A stretch of 64,000 nucleotides of DNA from Saprospiraceae bacterium (GTDB lineage Bacteria; Bacteroidota; Bacteroidia; Chitinophagales; Saprospiraceae), in contig JAHCHX010000001.1 in the NCBI GenBank assembly GCA_026129545.1, forward strand, positions 1,239,501 through 1,303,500. The letters run 5' to 3'. A program made the translations under genes and the position numbers. The notes beneath the pieces were generated by a model, which saw nothing but the letters and a program-made list of their open reading frames with translations, did no database searches and was not told the origin of the DNA. Shown piece by piece: positions 1 to 9,076 of the stretch; within the stretch, counting starts at the first letter, position 1, and each line of letters opens with the position of its first letter.

Positions 1-1
1 G

Positions 2-2110
2 GTGCTCTACAACGAGGAGAACGCCCAACTTTTCCACATCAAATATCTGCTCGAAGGCTCTGATAGCGAAGGAATTACGATCGCCACTCAACGGCCTGAA
101 ACTATTTTCGCGGATGTGGCGATTGCCGTCAACCCGAAAGACCCTCGCTACCGAACCCTTGTCGGCAAAAAAGTGCTGATACCGCTCATCAACCGAGCCA
201 TACCCGTCATTGCCGACGATTATGTGGACATAGAGTTCGGCACGGGCGCCTTGAAAATCACGCCCGCCCACGACCCTAACGACTACGAAGTGGGACAACG
301 TCACCAACTCGAAGTGATTGACACCATCGCCGACGATGGGAAAATCAATGAGCTGTGCGCATACACGCCCATTGTCGGGCTTGACCGCTTTGAGGCTCGC
401 AAGCACATGAAACCCGCGTTGGAAGAAAGCGGCCACTTGGTCAAAATAGAAGATTACCGCACCAACATTGGCCGCTCGGAGCGAACCAACGCGGTAGTGG
501 AGCCAAAACTATCGCTCCAATGGTTTGTGAAAATGAGCTCGCTGGGAGAACCTGCGCTGAAAGCGGTGGTGGATGAGGAAATCAAGTTTTACCCCTCGAG
601 TTTTCAAAACCTCTATCGCAACTGGATGGAAAACTTGCGAGATTGGTGCATATCGCGCCAACTGTGGTGGGGCCAACGCATCCCGGCTTGGTACCTGAAA
701 TCAGAGGCGCTAAGCAAAGAAACACAGGTGTTTGTGGCCGAAACCGCCGAGCAGGCTTTGGAAATCGCCAGAAGTCAAACTGCCAACCCGCAGTTGCAAA
801 TGAGCGACTTACGGCAAGACGAGGACGTGCTCGACACTTGGGCCTCCTCGTGGCTTTGGCCCATCTCTGTCTTCGACGGTTTTGACAAACCAGACGGCGA
901 AATCAGTTACTATTACCCCACGAGCGTCCTCGTGACCGGGTGGGACATCATTTTTTTCTGGGTAGCGCGCATGATTATGGCGGGCTATGAGTTCAAAGGG
1001 AAAAAGCCATTTCAGTCGGTCTATTTCACTGGCATGGTGCGCGACAAGTTGCGCCGCAAAATGTCCAAGTCACTTGGCAACTCGCCCGATGCCATGAAAT
1101 TGTTGGAAGACTTCGGCGCCGATGGCGTTCGCTATGGCCTCATGTCGAGCGCAGCGGCGGGCGGAGATATTTTGTTCGATGAAAAACTGTGCGAAAATGG
1201 CCGCAACTTCTGCAACAAACTGTGGAACGCCCTGCGGCTTGTGAAGGGGTGGAAGGTCGCCGAAACCCCCGAAAATGAGGATACCGGGCGAAAAAACAAA
1301 CTCGCCGCACACTGGCTCCGCGAGAAGTTCAAGGCGGCCTTGGCCGATGTGGAAAGCAACTTTCAGCAGTTCCGGCTCAGCGAGGCGCTGCTCACCCTTT
1401 ATGGGTTTATATGGGACGATTTCTGCTCATGGTACCTCGAAATGATAAAACCCCCCTTCGAGGGTCAAATTGACCGCGCCACCTACGAAGCCACGCTCGA
1501 CATATTTTCCGAAATGATGGTGGCTTTGCACCCTTTCATGCCCTTCATCACGGAAGAGTTGTGGCACCAACTTCGGGACCGCAAGGAAGGCGATGATTGC
1601 ATGAGGCAGCATTATCCACAAGCCGCCCCGGCCGCTCATTCGCTGATACAGCAGATGGAAACTGCCAAGGACGCAATCGGAAAAATCCGCGACGTTCGCA
1701 ATCAACATCAACTCAAGCCACGCGAACCATTGACGGTTTTCGTGCAGCAGAGCGACACCGCGCAGGCACTCTTTGCGCAAGAGGGCTTGCGAGAAATGGT
1801 GATGAAACTGGCAGTATTGAAGGAACTCAGCCTTGTGACGACAGAGCCGACCAATGCCCAATCGTTCATTTCAGGCACAGAGAAATACTACGTCGAGTTG
1901 GAAAAAAAGATTGACGTGGAAGCAGAACGGAAAAAACTCGCTGGCGAACTGGAACACCAAGAAAAATTCGTACAGTCAGTGCAGGCAAAACTTTCAAACG
2001 AACGATTCGTGAGCAGCGCGCCCCCACAGGTAGTGGATAACGAGCGAAAAAAACTCGCCGATGGCCTCGCCCGCATCGCTATTTTGAAGGAAAGCCTTGC
2101 CAAGTTGTAA
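2..2110 (+). CDS. valS: Valine--tRNA ligase, C-terminal 702 residues (5' end outside window)
   Basis: Charges tRNA-Val with valine in the cytoplasm. The open frame runs in from the left edge, so the first codon here is internal. A full ValRS is about 870-950 residues, so roughly 180-200 residues, including the HIGH signature, are missing. Visible are the editing (CP1) domain with TQRPET near residues 29-34, the catalytic-domain stretch RDWCISRQLWWGQRIP near 213-228, DVLDTW near 285, and the class I signature KMSKS at 353-357. These are followed by the helical anticodon-binding domain and the C-terminal coiled-coil arm, rich in Lys and Glu, that is typical of ValRS. The stop is normal and nothing suggests decay. 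The identification is secure. Confidence 0.97.
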   Translation: MLYNEENAQLFHIKYLLEGSDSEGITIATQRPETIFADVAIAVNPKDPRYRTLVGKKVLIPLINRAIPVIADDYVDIEFGTGALKITPAHDPNDYEVGQRHQLEVIDTIADDGKINELCAYTPIVGLDRFEARKHMKPALEESGHLVKIEDYRTNIGRSERTNAVVEPKLSLQWFVKMSSLGEPALKAVVDEEIKFYPSSFQNLYRNWMENLRDWCISRQLWWGQRIPAWYLKSEALSKETQVFVAETAEQALEIARSQTANPQLQMSDLRQDEDVLDTWASSWLWPISVFDGFDKPDGEISYYYPTSVLVTGWDIIFFWVARMIMAGYEFKGKKPFQSVYFTGMVRDKLRRKMSKSLGNSPDAMKLLEDFGADGVRYGLMSSAAAGGDILFDEKLCENGRNFCNKLWNALRLVKGWKVAETPENEDTGRKNKLAAHWLREKFKAALADVESNFQQFRLSEALLTLYGFIWDDFCSWYLEMIKPPFEGQIDRATYEATLDIFSEMMVALHPFMPFITEELWHQLRDRKEGDDCMRQHYPQAAPAAHSLIQQMETAKDAIGKIRDVRNQHQLKPREPLTVFVQQSDTAQALFAQEGLREMVMKLAVLKELSLVTTEPTNAQSFISGTEKYYVELEKKIDVEAERKKLAGELEHQEKFVQSVQAKLSNERFVSSAPPQVVDNERKKLADGLARIAILKESLAKL

Positions 2111-2130
2111 CTTCCTTTTTGGCAACTATC

Positions 2131-2160
2131 ACATTGGCGCATTGTCCAATTATCTCATTC
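2131..2160 (+). repeat. Short intergenic repeat remnant, copy 1
   Basis: About 19 of 30 bases match the stretch at 4111-4140; both contain GGCGCA, then CAATTAT. If translated, both give GALSNYL, which is why two unrelated frames start with a similar peptide. It lies in the gap after valS. This supports placing the start of the next gene downstream of it. Confidence 0.35.
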
Positions 2161-2231
2161 TACTTGTTATCCTCCTCTTTTGGGCGGCAGAACCTCCAAA
2201 AGGCATATACTTCCGATTCAAGGAGCGGGAA

Positions 2232-2693
2232 ATGCTGTTGCTGCACCCCATGCGCAAGGGCAAGGGAAACTATATGCCACGAGACTTCTCGCGTGGCAAT
2301 TTCAGTAACAAAAAGTTGGACTCATTGAGCAATTGGTACGACGTGGAAAGACAATATGTCGAAATCATTCGCCAAGACCATCCCACACATCCCACTATCG
2401 GACTGGCGTTGGGTTTTGACTTCGACGAAGAAATGGAAGAATACCCCTACAAGCCAACCTTCGCGGCAGTGCAACTCAAAGACTTCGGATGGGGTGGGGT
2501 AGAGTTCGACACTCGTGACACGATGAACTACACTGGCGTGACCAACTCCGTCAGCAGCGATTTGAGCGTCGAGGTGACGGCATTCAGAAACGACACCATT
2601 ATCGGCACATTTTCGGGAGTCTTGTTGAGCGGAGCAGGCACAATGGCCGAAATCGAAAATGGCACCTTTCGAGTGCGGGTATATCGCCGATGA
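2232..2693 (+). CDS. Hypothetical protein, 153 residues
   Basis: I do not recognise a family. The frame is open from 2097, but its first part is the repeat-like stretch at 2131-2160 and would overlap valS, so I place the start at the ATG at 2232, which has AGGAG about 7 bases upstream; the ATG at 2274 is an alternative. The protein has a basic start, then an acidic middle (DFDEEMEEYP), and a C-terminal half of alternating beta-type residues with Gly/Thr. It contains FGWGGVEFDT and ends in FRVRVYRR. It could be a small beta-sandwich protein. No signal peptide is seen if the 2232 start is right; with the longer start there would be one hydrophobic helix. It is isolated between valS and a palindromic element. 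Confidence 0.55.
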   Translation: MLLLHPMRKGKGNYMPRDFSRGNFSNKKLDSLSNWYDVERQYVEIIRQDHPTHPTIGLALGFDFDEEMEEYPYKPTFAAVQLKDFGWGGVEFDTRDTMNYTGVTNSVSSDLSVEVTAFRNDTIIGTFSGVLLSGAGTMAEIENGTFRVRVYRR

Positions 2694-2696
2694 GAA

Positions 2697-3001
2697 GACT
2701 GTCTCTTTGTTTTTTTCGACAGGATTGACAAGATTTACAGAGAGGGTTCAGAAAAGCGTGTCAAACCATACCGGATGTTTTCTTTTTACGCAATACACGC
2801 CGCGCTTAAAGGAATGTAAATTATTGAAAACCAAAACAACCCTGTGCCCTTCTTGCCTCTGTGTTTTATTATCGTCTCCCTTGGGATGACACAGTTTTCT
2901 GAACACTCTCGATTTACAGGCTTTTCCAACAAAGCCCTTTGTTTCTCCTATAAATCATGTCAATCTTGTCAAAAAACCTTCTCTGTCAAAATGAGGCAGT
3001 C
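2697..3001. repeat. Palindromic intergenic element with terminal inverted repeats
   Basis: The whole 305-base gap between two gene ends is one imperfect inverted repeat. The outer ends are GACTGTCTCTTTG (2697-2709) and the inverse of CAAAATGAGGCAGTC (2987-3001). Inside these is GACAGGATTGACAAGATTTA on the left, matched on the opposite strand by the stretch ending near 2986. A second nested pair is AGAGGGTTCAGAAAA (2741-2755) against TTTTCTGAACACTCT (2895-2909), 14 of 15 paired. No open frame of note lies inside. It looks like a miniature non-autonomous element or a large palindromic repeat. Confidence 0.6.
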
Positions 3002-3003
3002 CC

Positions 3004-4065
3004 CTACTTCTTTTTCAGCAGAAACAAATAAACAGGAAGGTGGTCGCTGTATCCATTGATAAAGATATCACCGACAAAAGTGCGGAACGGGTAGCCGCGA
3101 AATGCCCCCTCGGTCTGCAAGAGCCAGGGTTTGCGAAAAACCACAGACTTATAAAGTTGCCAGCCTCCCACCTTTTTTGAAACAAGTCCTTGAGAAACAA
3201 TCATTTGGTCAAACAGATTCCATGAATCGCGGTAGGCCAAGGTGCCGTTTCCGTTTTTGAAGTGGTCGTACATCGTGTTGTACAAATCACCCTCTTTCAT
3301 CTTCTCGGTGGAGCCTTTTGCTTTTAGCACCTCCGTCACACTTTTGTTGGTTGGGTCGTCGTTCAGGTCGCCCATGATGATGATTTTGGCATCGGCATCT
3401 ATGGCCAGCAGACTGTCGGTGATGTGCCGACACACGCCCGCCGCGGCTTTGCGCGCCCATGCGGAAGCGGACTCTCCCCCCCGGCGGGAAGGCCAGTGCC
3501 CGACCATGATATGGACAAGGTCTCCGTCGAAGGTGCCGGCAGCGTACACAATATCGCGTGTGAAATCCTCTTTGTCGGTTTTGGGGTCTTTGAGCGAAAC
3601 AGGATATGCTTTCGCGCCAGCGAGCGTGAAGTACTTTGGCTGATAAAGAATGCCACAGTCAATACCACGCTCGTCGGGCGAGTCAAAGTGCACGATTTGA
3701 TAGTTGCGGTCTTTGAGGTCGGTCTGCGCTACCAAATCTTCAAGCACTTTTCTGTTCTCTATTTCCGCTACGCCCAGCAGCGCAACGCCATCGGGGGTGA
3801 GTTCGGTAGCCAATTGGCTAATCACCTTTGCCATGTTTTTTTGTTTGGACACATACTTTTCCGTGTTCCAAGCAAGCCGCCCGCCCGGCAAAAAATCGGC
3901 ATCGTTGGTGGTGGGAGAGTCTATGGTGTCGAAAAGGTTTTCGAGGTTGTAAAAACCAATCGCCGCTACTTTATATTCTTCGGGCTTGATGTCTTTTTGG
4001 GAAAAAATTTGATGTGGGGCAAACAACAGGAGCAGCAACAGAAACGCGGGAAACGAGAATTTCAT
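3004..4065 (-). CDS. Secreted endonuclease/exonuclease/phosphatase family protein
   Basis: This is a 353-residue enzyme of the DNase I-like metal-dependent phosphodiesterase fold. A signal peptide covers residues 1-22 (ending IFSQ). The fold's motifs appear in order: FYNLENLF near 38-45, the metal-binding Glu in GVAEIEN (E101), VGHWPSRRGG near 190, MGDLNDDP (catalytic Asp and Asn), and a C-terminal SDHLPV with the catalytic His. The protein is therefore predicted to act outside the cytoplasm on nucleic acids, phospholipids or other phosphoesters; the substrate cannot be read from sequence. It is divergent from a TonB-dependent receptor and a DUF5689 lipoprotein, the sort of company this family often keeps in Bacteroidota, which suggests a shared scavenging role (inference). 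The family call is firm. Confidence 0.88.
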   Translation of the reverse strand: MKFSFPAFLLLLLLFAPHQIFSQKDIKPEEYKVAAIGFYNLENLFDTIDSPTTNDADFLPGGRLAWNTEKYVSKQKNMAKVISQLATELTPDGVALLGVAEIENRKVLEDLVAQTDLKDRNYQIVHFDSPDERGIDCGILYQPKYFTLAGAKAYPVSLKDPKTDKEDFTRDIVYAAGTFDGDLVHIMVGHWPSRRGGESASAWARKAAAGVCRHITDSLLAIDADAKIIIMGDLNDDPTNKSVTEVLKAKGSTEKMKEGDLYNTMYDHFKNGNGTLAYRDSWNLFDQMIVSQGLVSKKVGGWQLYKSVVFRKPWLLQTEGAFRGYPFRTFVGDIFINGYSDHLPVYLFLLKKK

Positions 4066-4110
4066 AATCTATCAATTTTTTCCCGGCAAAGGAACAGCAA
4101 TCTATGAGCA

Positions 4111-4140
4111 AAAATGGCGCACTTAGCAATTATTTAATGA
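4111..4140 (+). repeat. Short intergenic repeat remnant, copy 2
   Basis: Partner of the stretch at 2131-2160, sharing GGCGCA and CAATTAT at the same spacing. It lies in the divergent gap between the endonuclease and the TonB receptor. Confidence 0.35.
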
Positions 4141-4170
4141 AATATGCATCGCCTTTGAAAACCCCTTATC

Positions 4171-4178
4171 TACCTTTG
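4171..4178 (+). promoter_or_regulatory. -7 box TACCTTTG upstream of the TonB receptor
   Basis: Exact match to the Bacteroidota -7 consensus TAnnTTTG, 75 bases before the ATG at 4254. No -33 TTTG sits at the usual distance. It predicts an untranslated leader of about 70 bases. Confidence 0.45.
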
Positions 4179-4253
4179 GGCGCTTATTCAAAACCCTGTG
4201 ACTGCTCACCCGCACCGATTGCTGCAACCAAATTTTTAACATACCACCTTTTA

Positions 4254-7085
4254 ATGTTTCAAAAAATCCTTTTTGTCTGCCTGTTCCTGCTTGCGGGAGA
4301 GGCGCTTCATGCCCAAACGATCACCCTGCGCGGCAGGGTAACAGATACCGAGACTGGGCGCCCATTGCCAGATGCGGCCATTGTTGTGACTGGCACGGGG
4401 CAAGTAGCCGCTACTGGGCAAGACGGCAAGTTTTGGCTTCGCGGAGCCGCCTGCCCCGTCTGCACGCTCAGCGTCACTCACACAGGCTACGAGCCTTACA
4501 CCTTGGCAATCAACGACAAAGCAACCGCCGAGTCCGCCTTGCGCATAGCGATGCGCCGCATCCCTAACGTGGAAATCCAGCCCACCGACATCCCCACCAT
4601 CACCCTTGAGGAAGCCGAGGCGGTGTCTGAAAGCATCGGCGAAATCGCCAACCTGCTGGTGGCAACACGCGATGTTTTCCAAACGGTCTCTGGTTTTGGC
4701 TGGAGCACTTTTCGTTTCCGCGAGCGCGGTTACGATGGAGGGCATTTCCAGACATTCATGAACGGCGTGCCCTTCAATGATTTGGAAACGGGCTTCACCC
4801 CGTTTGGCGAATTTGGCGGCCTCAATGATGTGCTGCGCATCCGCAATACCGCTGTCGGCCTCGAGCCTTCCGAGTTCGCTTTTGGCGGCGTGGGAGGCGC
4901 CACCTTCATTGACACCCGCGCCAGCATCCAGCGCAAACAGATACGCGCCTCCTATTCCGCAAGCAACCGCATCTATCGCAATCGCGTGATGCTGACTGCC
5001 AACACTGGCCTTATGCCGGGTGGTTGGGCGGTATCCTTGTCAGGCAGCAAGCGGTGGGCTCAAGAAGGCTATGTGGAAGGCACACACTTTGACGGCTATT
5101 CCTACTTTTTGGCGGTTGACAAAAAATTCAACCAGCGACACAACCTGAACCTGACCGTGTTCGGCGCACCCACCCGACGAGGTCGCGCCGCCGACTCTTT
5201 TCAGGAAATGTTCGACATATCAGGCTCGAATTACTACAACCCGCTCTGGGGCTATTGGAATGGCGAAAAACGCAATTCCTCCACGACTTTCAATCACACC
5301 CCCACAGCAGTGCTGCGCTACGATTGGACACCCTCCCCGAACACCAACCTAATGGTCTCCACTTATGGGCAGCGCGGCAGAAACGACTTCACGCGCATCA
5401 ATTTCATCAACGGCCAAAACCCCGCTCCCGACTTCAACCGCCGCTTGCCAAGCAGCTTGCTCGATAGCGAACAAGCCGCCGCATGGGCCAACCTCTTGGC
5501 CAACGACAAAGCATTGCGCCAAGTGAACTGGGCCGAATTGTACGAGTCCAACCTGAACAACCCTGTCACCGTGCAAGATGCTGACGGCATCGTAGGCAAC
5601 ACGGTCAGCGGCAAACAATCCATTTATGTCATTGAAAACCAGCGTTCGGACAATACCGAACTCGGCACCAATATATTTGTCAACCACACCTTCAACCCAC
5701 GTCTTAACCTGAATGGAGGGGTTCAATATCAATGGTACAAAGGCAAAAACTACAAACTGCTCGACGACTTGCTCGGAGGGGACTTCTGGACGGACTATGA
5801 CTTTTTTAGCAATTTCGACAGCCCCAACAATCCCGACGGGCGCAACAGCGACTTGCAGGTGAAAAACAACGTGGTGCGCGAGGGAGAGGTGTTTGGCTGG
5901 GACTACGACGAGCATATCCGACGCGCCAACGGCTGGGCGCAAATGCAGTATTCGTTGCCCCATTTCCAGTTTTTTGTGGGCGGCGAAGCAGGACAGACCA
6001 CCCTTCAGCGCACAGGATATATGCAAAACGGGCGATTCCCTGACAACTCTTTGGGCGATTCGGAGAAACTTTCATTCACGACCTATTCCGCCAAAGGCGG
6101 TGTCACATGGAAAGTGACGGGGCGGCACTATCTCTACGCCAATGGCTATTACGGCACCCGCGCGCCGTTGTTCCGCAATGCGTTCATCGCGCCGCGCACC
6201 CGCGATTTGGTGGTGCCCAATCTGGAAGTTTCCGAAATACAGAGCCTTGAAGGGGGCTACATACTGCGCTCGCCCAAGTACAAGGCACGCGTGACGGGTT
6301 ATCTCACTCATTTCAACAATGAGACGGAAAATATCTTCGCCAGCGTCTGGTCGGTCAACCGCGTCATTGACGAGCTCGATTTGGGCAGTGTGTTGGAAGC
6401 AGGGGGCAGCGATGCTTTTTTAGAGCAACCCAACTTTTTCGGCTCGGTGGTGCTGCAAGGAGTTGACCGCCGCCACGCTGGATTGGAGTTGGCCATTGAG
6501 GCGCGGCCATTCACCAGCTGGGTATTTACGGGAGCTGCCTCGTTGGGCCAATATATCTACACCTCCCGCCCCAAGCTCCTGCTCTCGCTCGACGCAGGCG
6601 CTAAGCAAGTCCTTGATGGGGGAGTGGTTTATCAAGAGAACTTCTATGTGCCGCGCACCCCACAAACCGCTGCCACCGTCGGCGTGAAGTACGAGTCGCG
6701 CCGTTTCTGGTTTGCCTCGCTCAATCTGAACTACGCCGACAATTTCTGGTATGAGTTTGACCGAGTGCGCCGCACCTCGCGCTTTGTGAGTGGTCTGACC
6801 CCCAACGAGCCAATTTGGAACACCATCATCGAGCAACAAAAAGCACCCGCGCAATACACCCTCGACTTTTTTGGCGGAAAATCATGGCGCGTTCGTCGCA
6901 ATATGTTCCTCTACCTCAATGTAGGCGTGAGCAATATCTTGGACAATCAGGACATCGTAATTTCGGGCCGCGAAGTTTATCGCAATGCTTTTCGCAACGA
7001 TGTGCGCGACCCGCGTTTCTACACCTCCGAATTGCTCTACGCTTTTGGGCGCAACTACTTTGTCATGCTCGCCCTCCGAATATAA
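4254..7085 (+). CDS. TonB-dependent outer-membrane receptor with carboxypeptidase-regulatory-like N-terminus
   Basis: A 943-residue outer-membrane transporter powered by TonB/ExbBD. I use the ATG at 4254 because it opens a clean signal peptide (ending ALHAQ); the frame is open from 4104, but the added 50 residues include the repeat at 4111-4140 and do not look coding. Order of parts: signal peptide 1-19; a carboxypeptidase-regulatory-like beta-sandwich (about 22-105, ITLRGRVTDTETGRPLPDA); a plug domain (about 120-235, with FRERGYDGGHFQTFMNGVPF); then a long beta-barrel ending FVMLALRI, the usual hydrophobic/aromatic last strand. It is shorter than typical SusC proteins, and no SusD partner follows. 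The downstream gene is a DUF5689 lipoprotein 86 bases away, probably in the same transcript. The ligand is unknown. Confidence 0.93.
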   Translation: MFQKILFVCLFLLAGEALHAQTITLRGRVTDTETGRPLPDAAIVVTGTGQVAATGQDGKFWLRGAACPVCTLSVTHTGYEPYTLAINDKATAESALRIAMRRIPNVEIQPTDIPTITLEEAEAVSESIGEIANLLVATRDVFQTVSGFGWSTFRFRERGYDGGHFQTFMNGVPFNDLETGFTPFGEFGGLNDVLRIRNTAVGLEPSEFAFGGVGGATFIDTRASIQRKQIRASYSASNRIYRNRVMLTANTGLMPGGWAVSLSGSKRWAQEGYVEGTHFDGYSYFLAVDKKFNQRHNLNLTVFGAPTRRGRAADSFQEMFDISGSNYYNPLWGYWNGEKRNSSTTFNHTPTAVLRYDWTPSPNTNLMVSTYGQRGRNDFTRINFINGQNPAPDFNRRLPSSLLDSEQAAAWANLLANDKALRQVNWAELYESNLNNPVTVQDADGIVGNTVSGKQSIYVIENQRSDNTELGTNIFVNHTFNPRLNLNGGVQYQWYKGKNYKLLDDLLGGDFWTDYDFFSNFDSPNNPDGRNSDLQVKNNVVREGEVFGWDYDEHIRRANGWAQMQYSLPHFQFFVGGEAGQTTLQRTGYMQNGRFPDNSLGDSEKLSFTTYSAKGGVTWKVTGRHYLYANGYYGTRAPLFRNAFIAPRTRDLVVPNLEVSEIQSLEGGYILRSPKYKARVTGYLTHFNNETENIFASVWSVNRVIDELDLGSVLEAGGSDAFLEQPNFFGSVVLQGVDRRHAGLELAIEARPFTSWVFTGAASLGQYIYTSRPKLLLSLDAGAKQVLDGGVVYQENFYVPRTPQTAATVGVKYESRRFWFASLNLNYADNFWYEFDRVRRTSRFVSGLTPNEPIWNTIIEQQKAPAQYTLDFFGGKSWRVRRNMFLYLNVGVSNILDNQDIVISGREVYRNAFRNDVRDPRFYTSELLYAFGRNYFVMLALRI

Positions 7086-7171
7086 CAACCCTCAAACCCC
7101 GCCCGCTGCGCTTGGCAGGGTAACCCCTCAAACCTCTATTCCGTCATTTCAAATTAAAAAACACGAACATC

Positions 7172-8512
7172 ATGTTTTTTTCAAAAAATAAAAATCACCG
7201 CTTCGCAGCCTTGACGCTGCTTTTGCTCTCCGGTTTGGTGGCTTGCGTAAAAACCGAATTCGACGAACCGCCAGCAGGGGGAGAACCGAACACCCTCGAC
7301 CCCAATATCACCATCGCCGAGTTGAAGGCGCTGCACACCACACCGGGCGGCTACGACCGCATCACGGATGACTACATCATAGGCGGCGAAGTAGTGATGG
7401 ATGACCGCTCTGGCAACTATTACAAAACATTGGTCATCCAAGATGCTTCGGGCGGCTTGGAAATCAAGTTCAACGACGGTTTCTTGTACCAGACCCTGCC
7501 CATTGGCCGCACCATCTATATTAGGTGCAAAGACTTGCTGCTCACCGATTATGCGGGGCTGACGCAACTCACTGGCGGCACGGTGGAAGAAGGCGGCGAA
7601 CTAAAGGGAGTCGGCCTGACGGAAACGCAAGTGCGCACCAAACTGGTGAAAGGGGCATACAACGCCACACCTGTCGCGCCGCGCGAAATTTCCATCGCCA
7701 ACATCAACGCCAGCCATTTGAGCACCTTCATCAAATTGACCGATGTGGAGTTCATCAAAGCAGACACGGGTAAAACGTATGCGGATGCCGTGACCAAATT
7801 TAGCCTCAACCGCACCCTGCAAGATTGCTCTGGCAAACAGCTCATCATCCGCACGAGCGGTTATTCGGACTTCGCCAACGTCAAAACACCCGGCGGAAAA
7901 GGTACGGTGGAAGGCGTGTTGGGTGTTTTCAACAACACCTATCAACTATACCTGCGCGACCAGAACGGCGTGAAAATGGACAGCCTGCGCTGCGGCGCGA
8001 TAGACCCCAACGGCCCCGGCCTTTCCAGTCTGAATGAAAAATTCGATGCTACCACCAACAATCAGGACATTGACTTGCCCGGCTGGGTTAATGTGGCCGT
8101 GCAAGGCAACCGTATTTGGCGCGGCGCGACTTTCTCTGGCGACAAGTTTGCCTCTGCCACCGCATTCCAATCGAATTTGCCAGCTATGGAAACGTGGCTC
8201 ATCTCGCCACCGCTCGACCTTCGGACGCAAAAAACGCTCAGTTTTGAGTCCTCCGCCGGATTCTGGCGCCACGACGGCCTCTCTGTATGGGTGTCATCCG
8301 ACTTCAATGGCCAAAATCCCGCCACGGCCACTTGGACGCAACTCAACTATACCAAACCGCCTGTCAATGCCAGCGGATATTCCGATTTTGTCCCATCGGG
8401 CAACATCCCGCTGCCCCAGTACAATGGCAAAGGTTACATAGGCTTCAAGTATGTCGGCGACGGAACAACCAACACCACGACTTGTCGGTTCGACGACGTG
8501 AAGGTGCAGTAG
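7172..8512 (+). CDS. DUF5689 domain lipoprotein with C-terminal choice-of-anchor-J-like domain
   Basis: A 446-residue exported lipoprotein with a lipobox (SGLVAC, Cys25). Residues about 46-270 carry the Bacteroidota DUF5689 region, whose core YIIGGEVVMDD...GNYYKTLVIQD reads like an OB-fold strand pattern. Residues about 285-446 (LNEKFD...LPGWVN..., then ETWLISPPLDL) match the jelly-roll 'choice-of-anchor J' type found on secreted proteins. It lies directly downstream of the TonB receptor, so it is likely a surface-exposed capture or accessory protein for that transporter. OB folds commonly bind nucleic acids or sugars, which together with the nearby secreted endonuclease hints at nucleic acid capture (inference). 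It is followed by a good terminator. Confidence 0.85.
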   Translation: MFFSKNKNHRFAALTLLLLSGLVACVKTEFDEPPAGGEPNTLDPNITIAELKALHTTPGGYDRITDDYIIGGEVVMDDRSGNYYKTLVIQDASGGLEIKFNDGFLYQTLPIGRTIYIRCKDLLLTDYAGLTQLTGGTVEEGGELKGVGLTETQVRTKLVKGAYNATPVAPREISIANINASHLSTFIKLTDVEFIKADTGKTYADAVTKFSLNRTLQDCSGKQLIIRTSGYSDFANVKTPGGKGTVEGVLGVFNNTYQLYLRDQNGVKMDSLRCGAIDPNGPGLSSLNEKFDATTNNQDIDLPGWVNVAVQGNRIWRGATFSGDKFASATAFQSNLPAMETWLISPPLDLRTQKTLSFESSAGFWRHDGLSVWVSSDFNGQNPATATWTQLNYTKPPVNASGYSDFVPSGNIPLPQYNGKGYIGFKYVGDGTTNTTTCRFDDVKVQ

Positions 8513-8540
8513 GAATACTTTTGATGCAAAGCCTCTGGCG

Positions 8541-8586
8541 AAAAACGGTCGTCCAACAGCTGATTGCTGTGGATGACCGTTTTTAT
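8541..8586 (+). terminator. Rho-independent terminator after the DUF5689 gene
   Basis: The stem AAACGGTCGTCC pairs with GGATGACCGTTT (one G/A mismatch), with an inner ACAGC/GCTGT stem and a following T run. It begins 28 bases after the stop codon. Confidence 0.75.
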
Positions 8587-8824
8587 GTTCTTAAGCACCG
8601 CACAGGTATTTCCCCGACTTCACAAAAACTTAATCTCCCCTATTTTTCGGCTTGGAAACCTGACTTATCCGGTGCCGGGCCTGCCGCATTAGGCTTGTTT
8701 CACGCCGTTGCCCGGCGAAGGCGACCGCTTTCCCGACGCGCCGCCGCCGCCACAAGCCTGACTATTGCAAAAAAGTGGTTTTGGGTATGTAGGCAGAGGG
8801 GCTACCTTAGTGCCAGTTCTTTTT

Positions 8825-8927
8825 TATACCTCGCGCCGTCAGGTTTTAGACGTTTACTAAACTTTGAAAGTTTAGTAAACGTATTTTCGGTTTAGACCAT
8901 GCACAAAACCTAGCAGCGCGAGGTATA
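8825..8927. repeat. Nested inverted-repeat element
   Basis: Outer arms TATACCTCGCGC (8825-8836) and GCGCGAGGTATA (8916-8927) are exact inverse copies; pairing continues as TCAGGTTTT against AAAACCTAG. In the middle is a perfect 16-bp stem with a one-base loop (8850-8865 and 8867-8882, ACGTTTACTAAACTTT and its complement). The structure resembles a REP/MITE-type element rather than a terminator, since no T run follows either arm. Confidence 0.6.
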
Positions 8928-9076
8928 ATCGCCTTGTTTTCTCATGCGAGGTTTAGCCGGTTGTCGCCTTTGAGAGTGTCCGGGATTCGAGAAGCTGCTG
9001 CCGCTGGCGCGCATTCACCCAATTTAGTTATCAAAACATTTTTTCCACCGATGAAAAAATCCTTTTCCCCCGCCGA

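Noticed and set aside
3424..4107. Plus-strand open frame of 227 codons
   Set aside because: It lies antisense to the endonuclease gene, whose motifs are clear, and its product has no domain pattern.
8287..8895. Plus-strand open frame of 202 codons
   Set aside because: It begins inside the DUF5689 gene in another frame, crosses its terminator and runs into the palindrome; not a gene.
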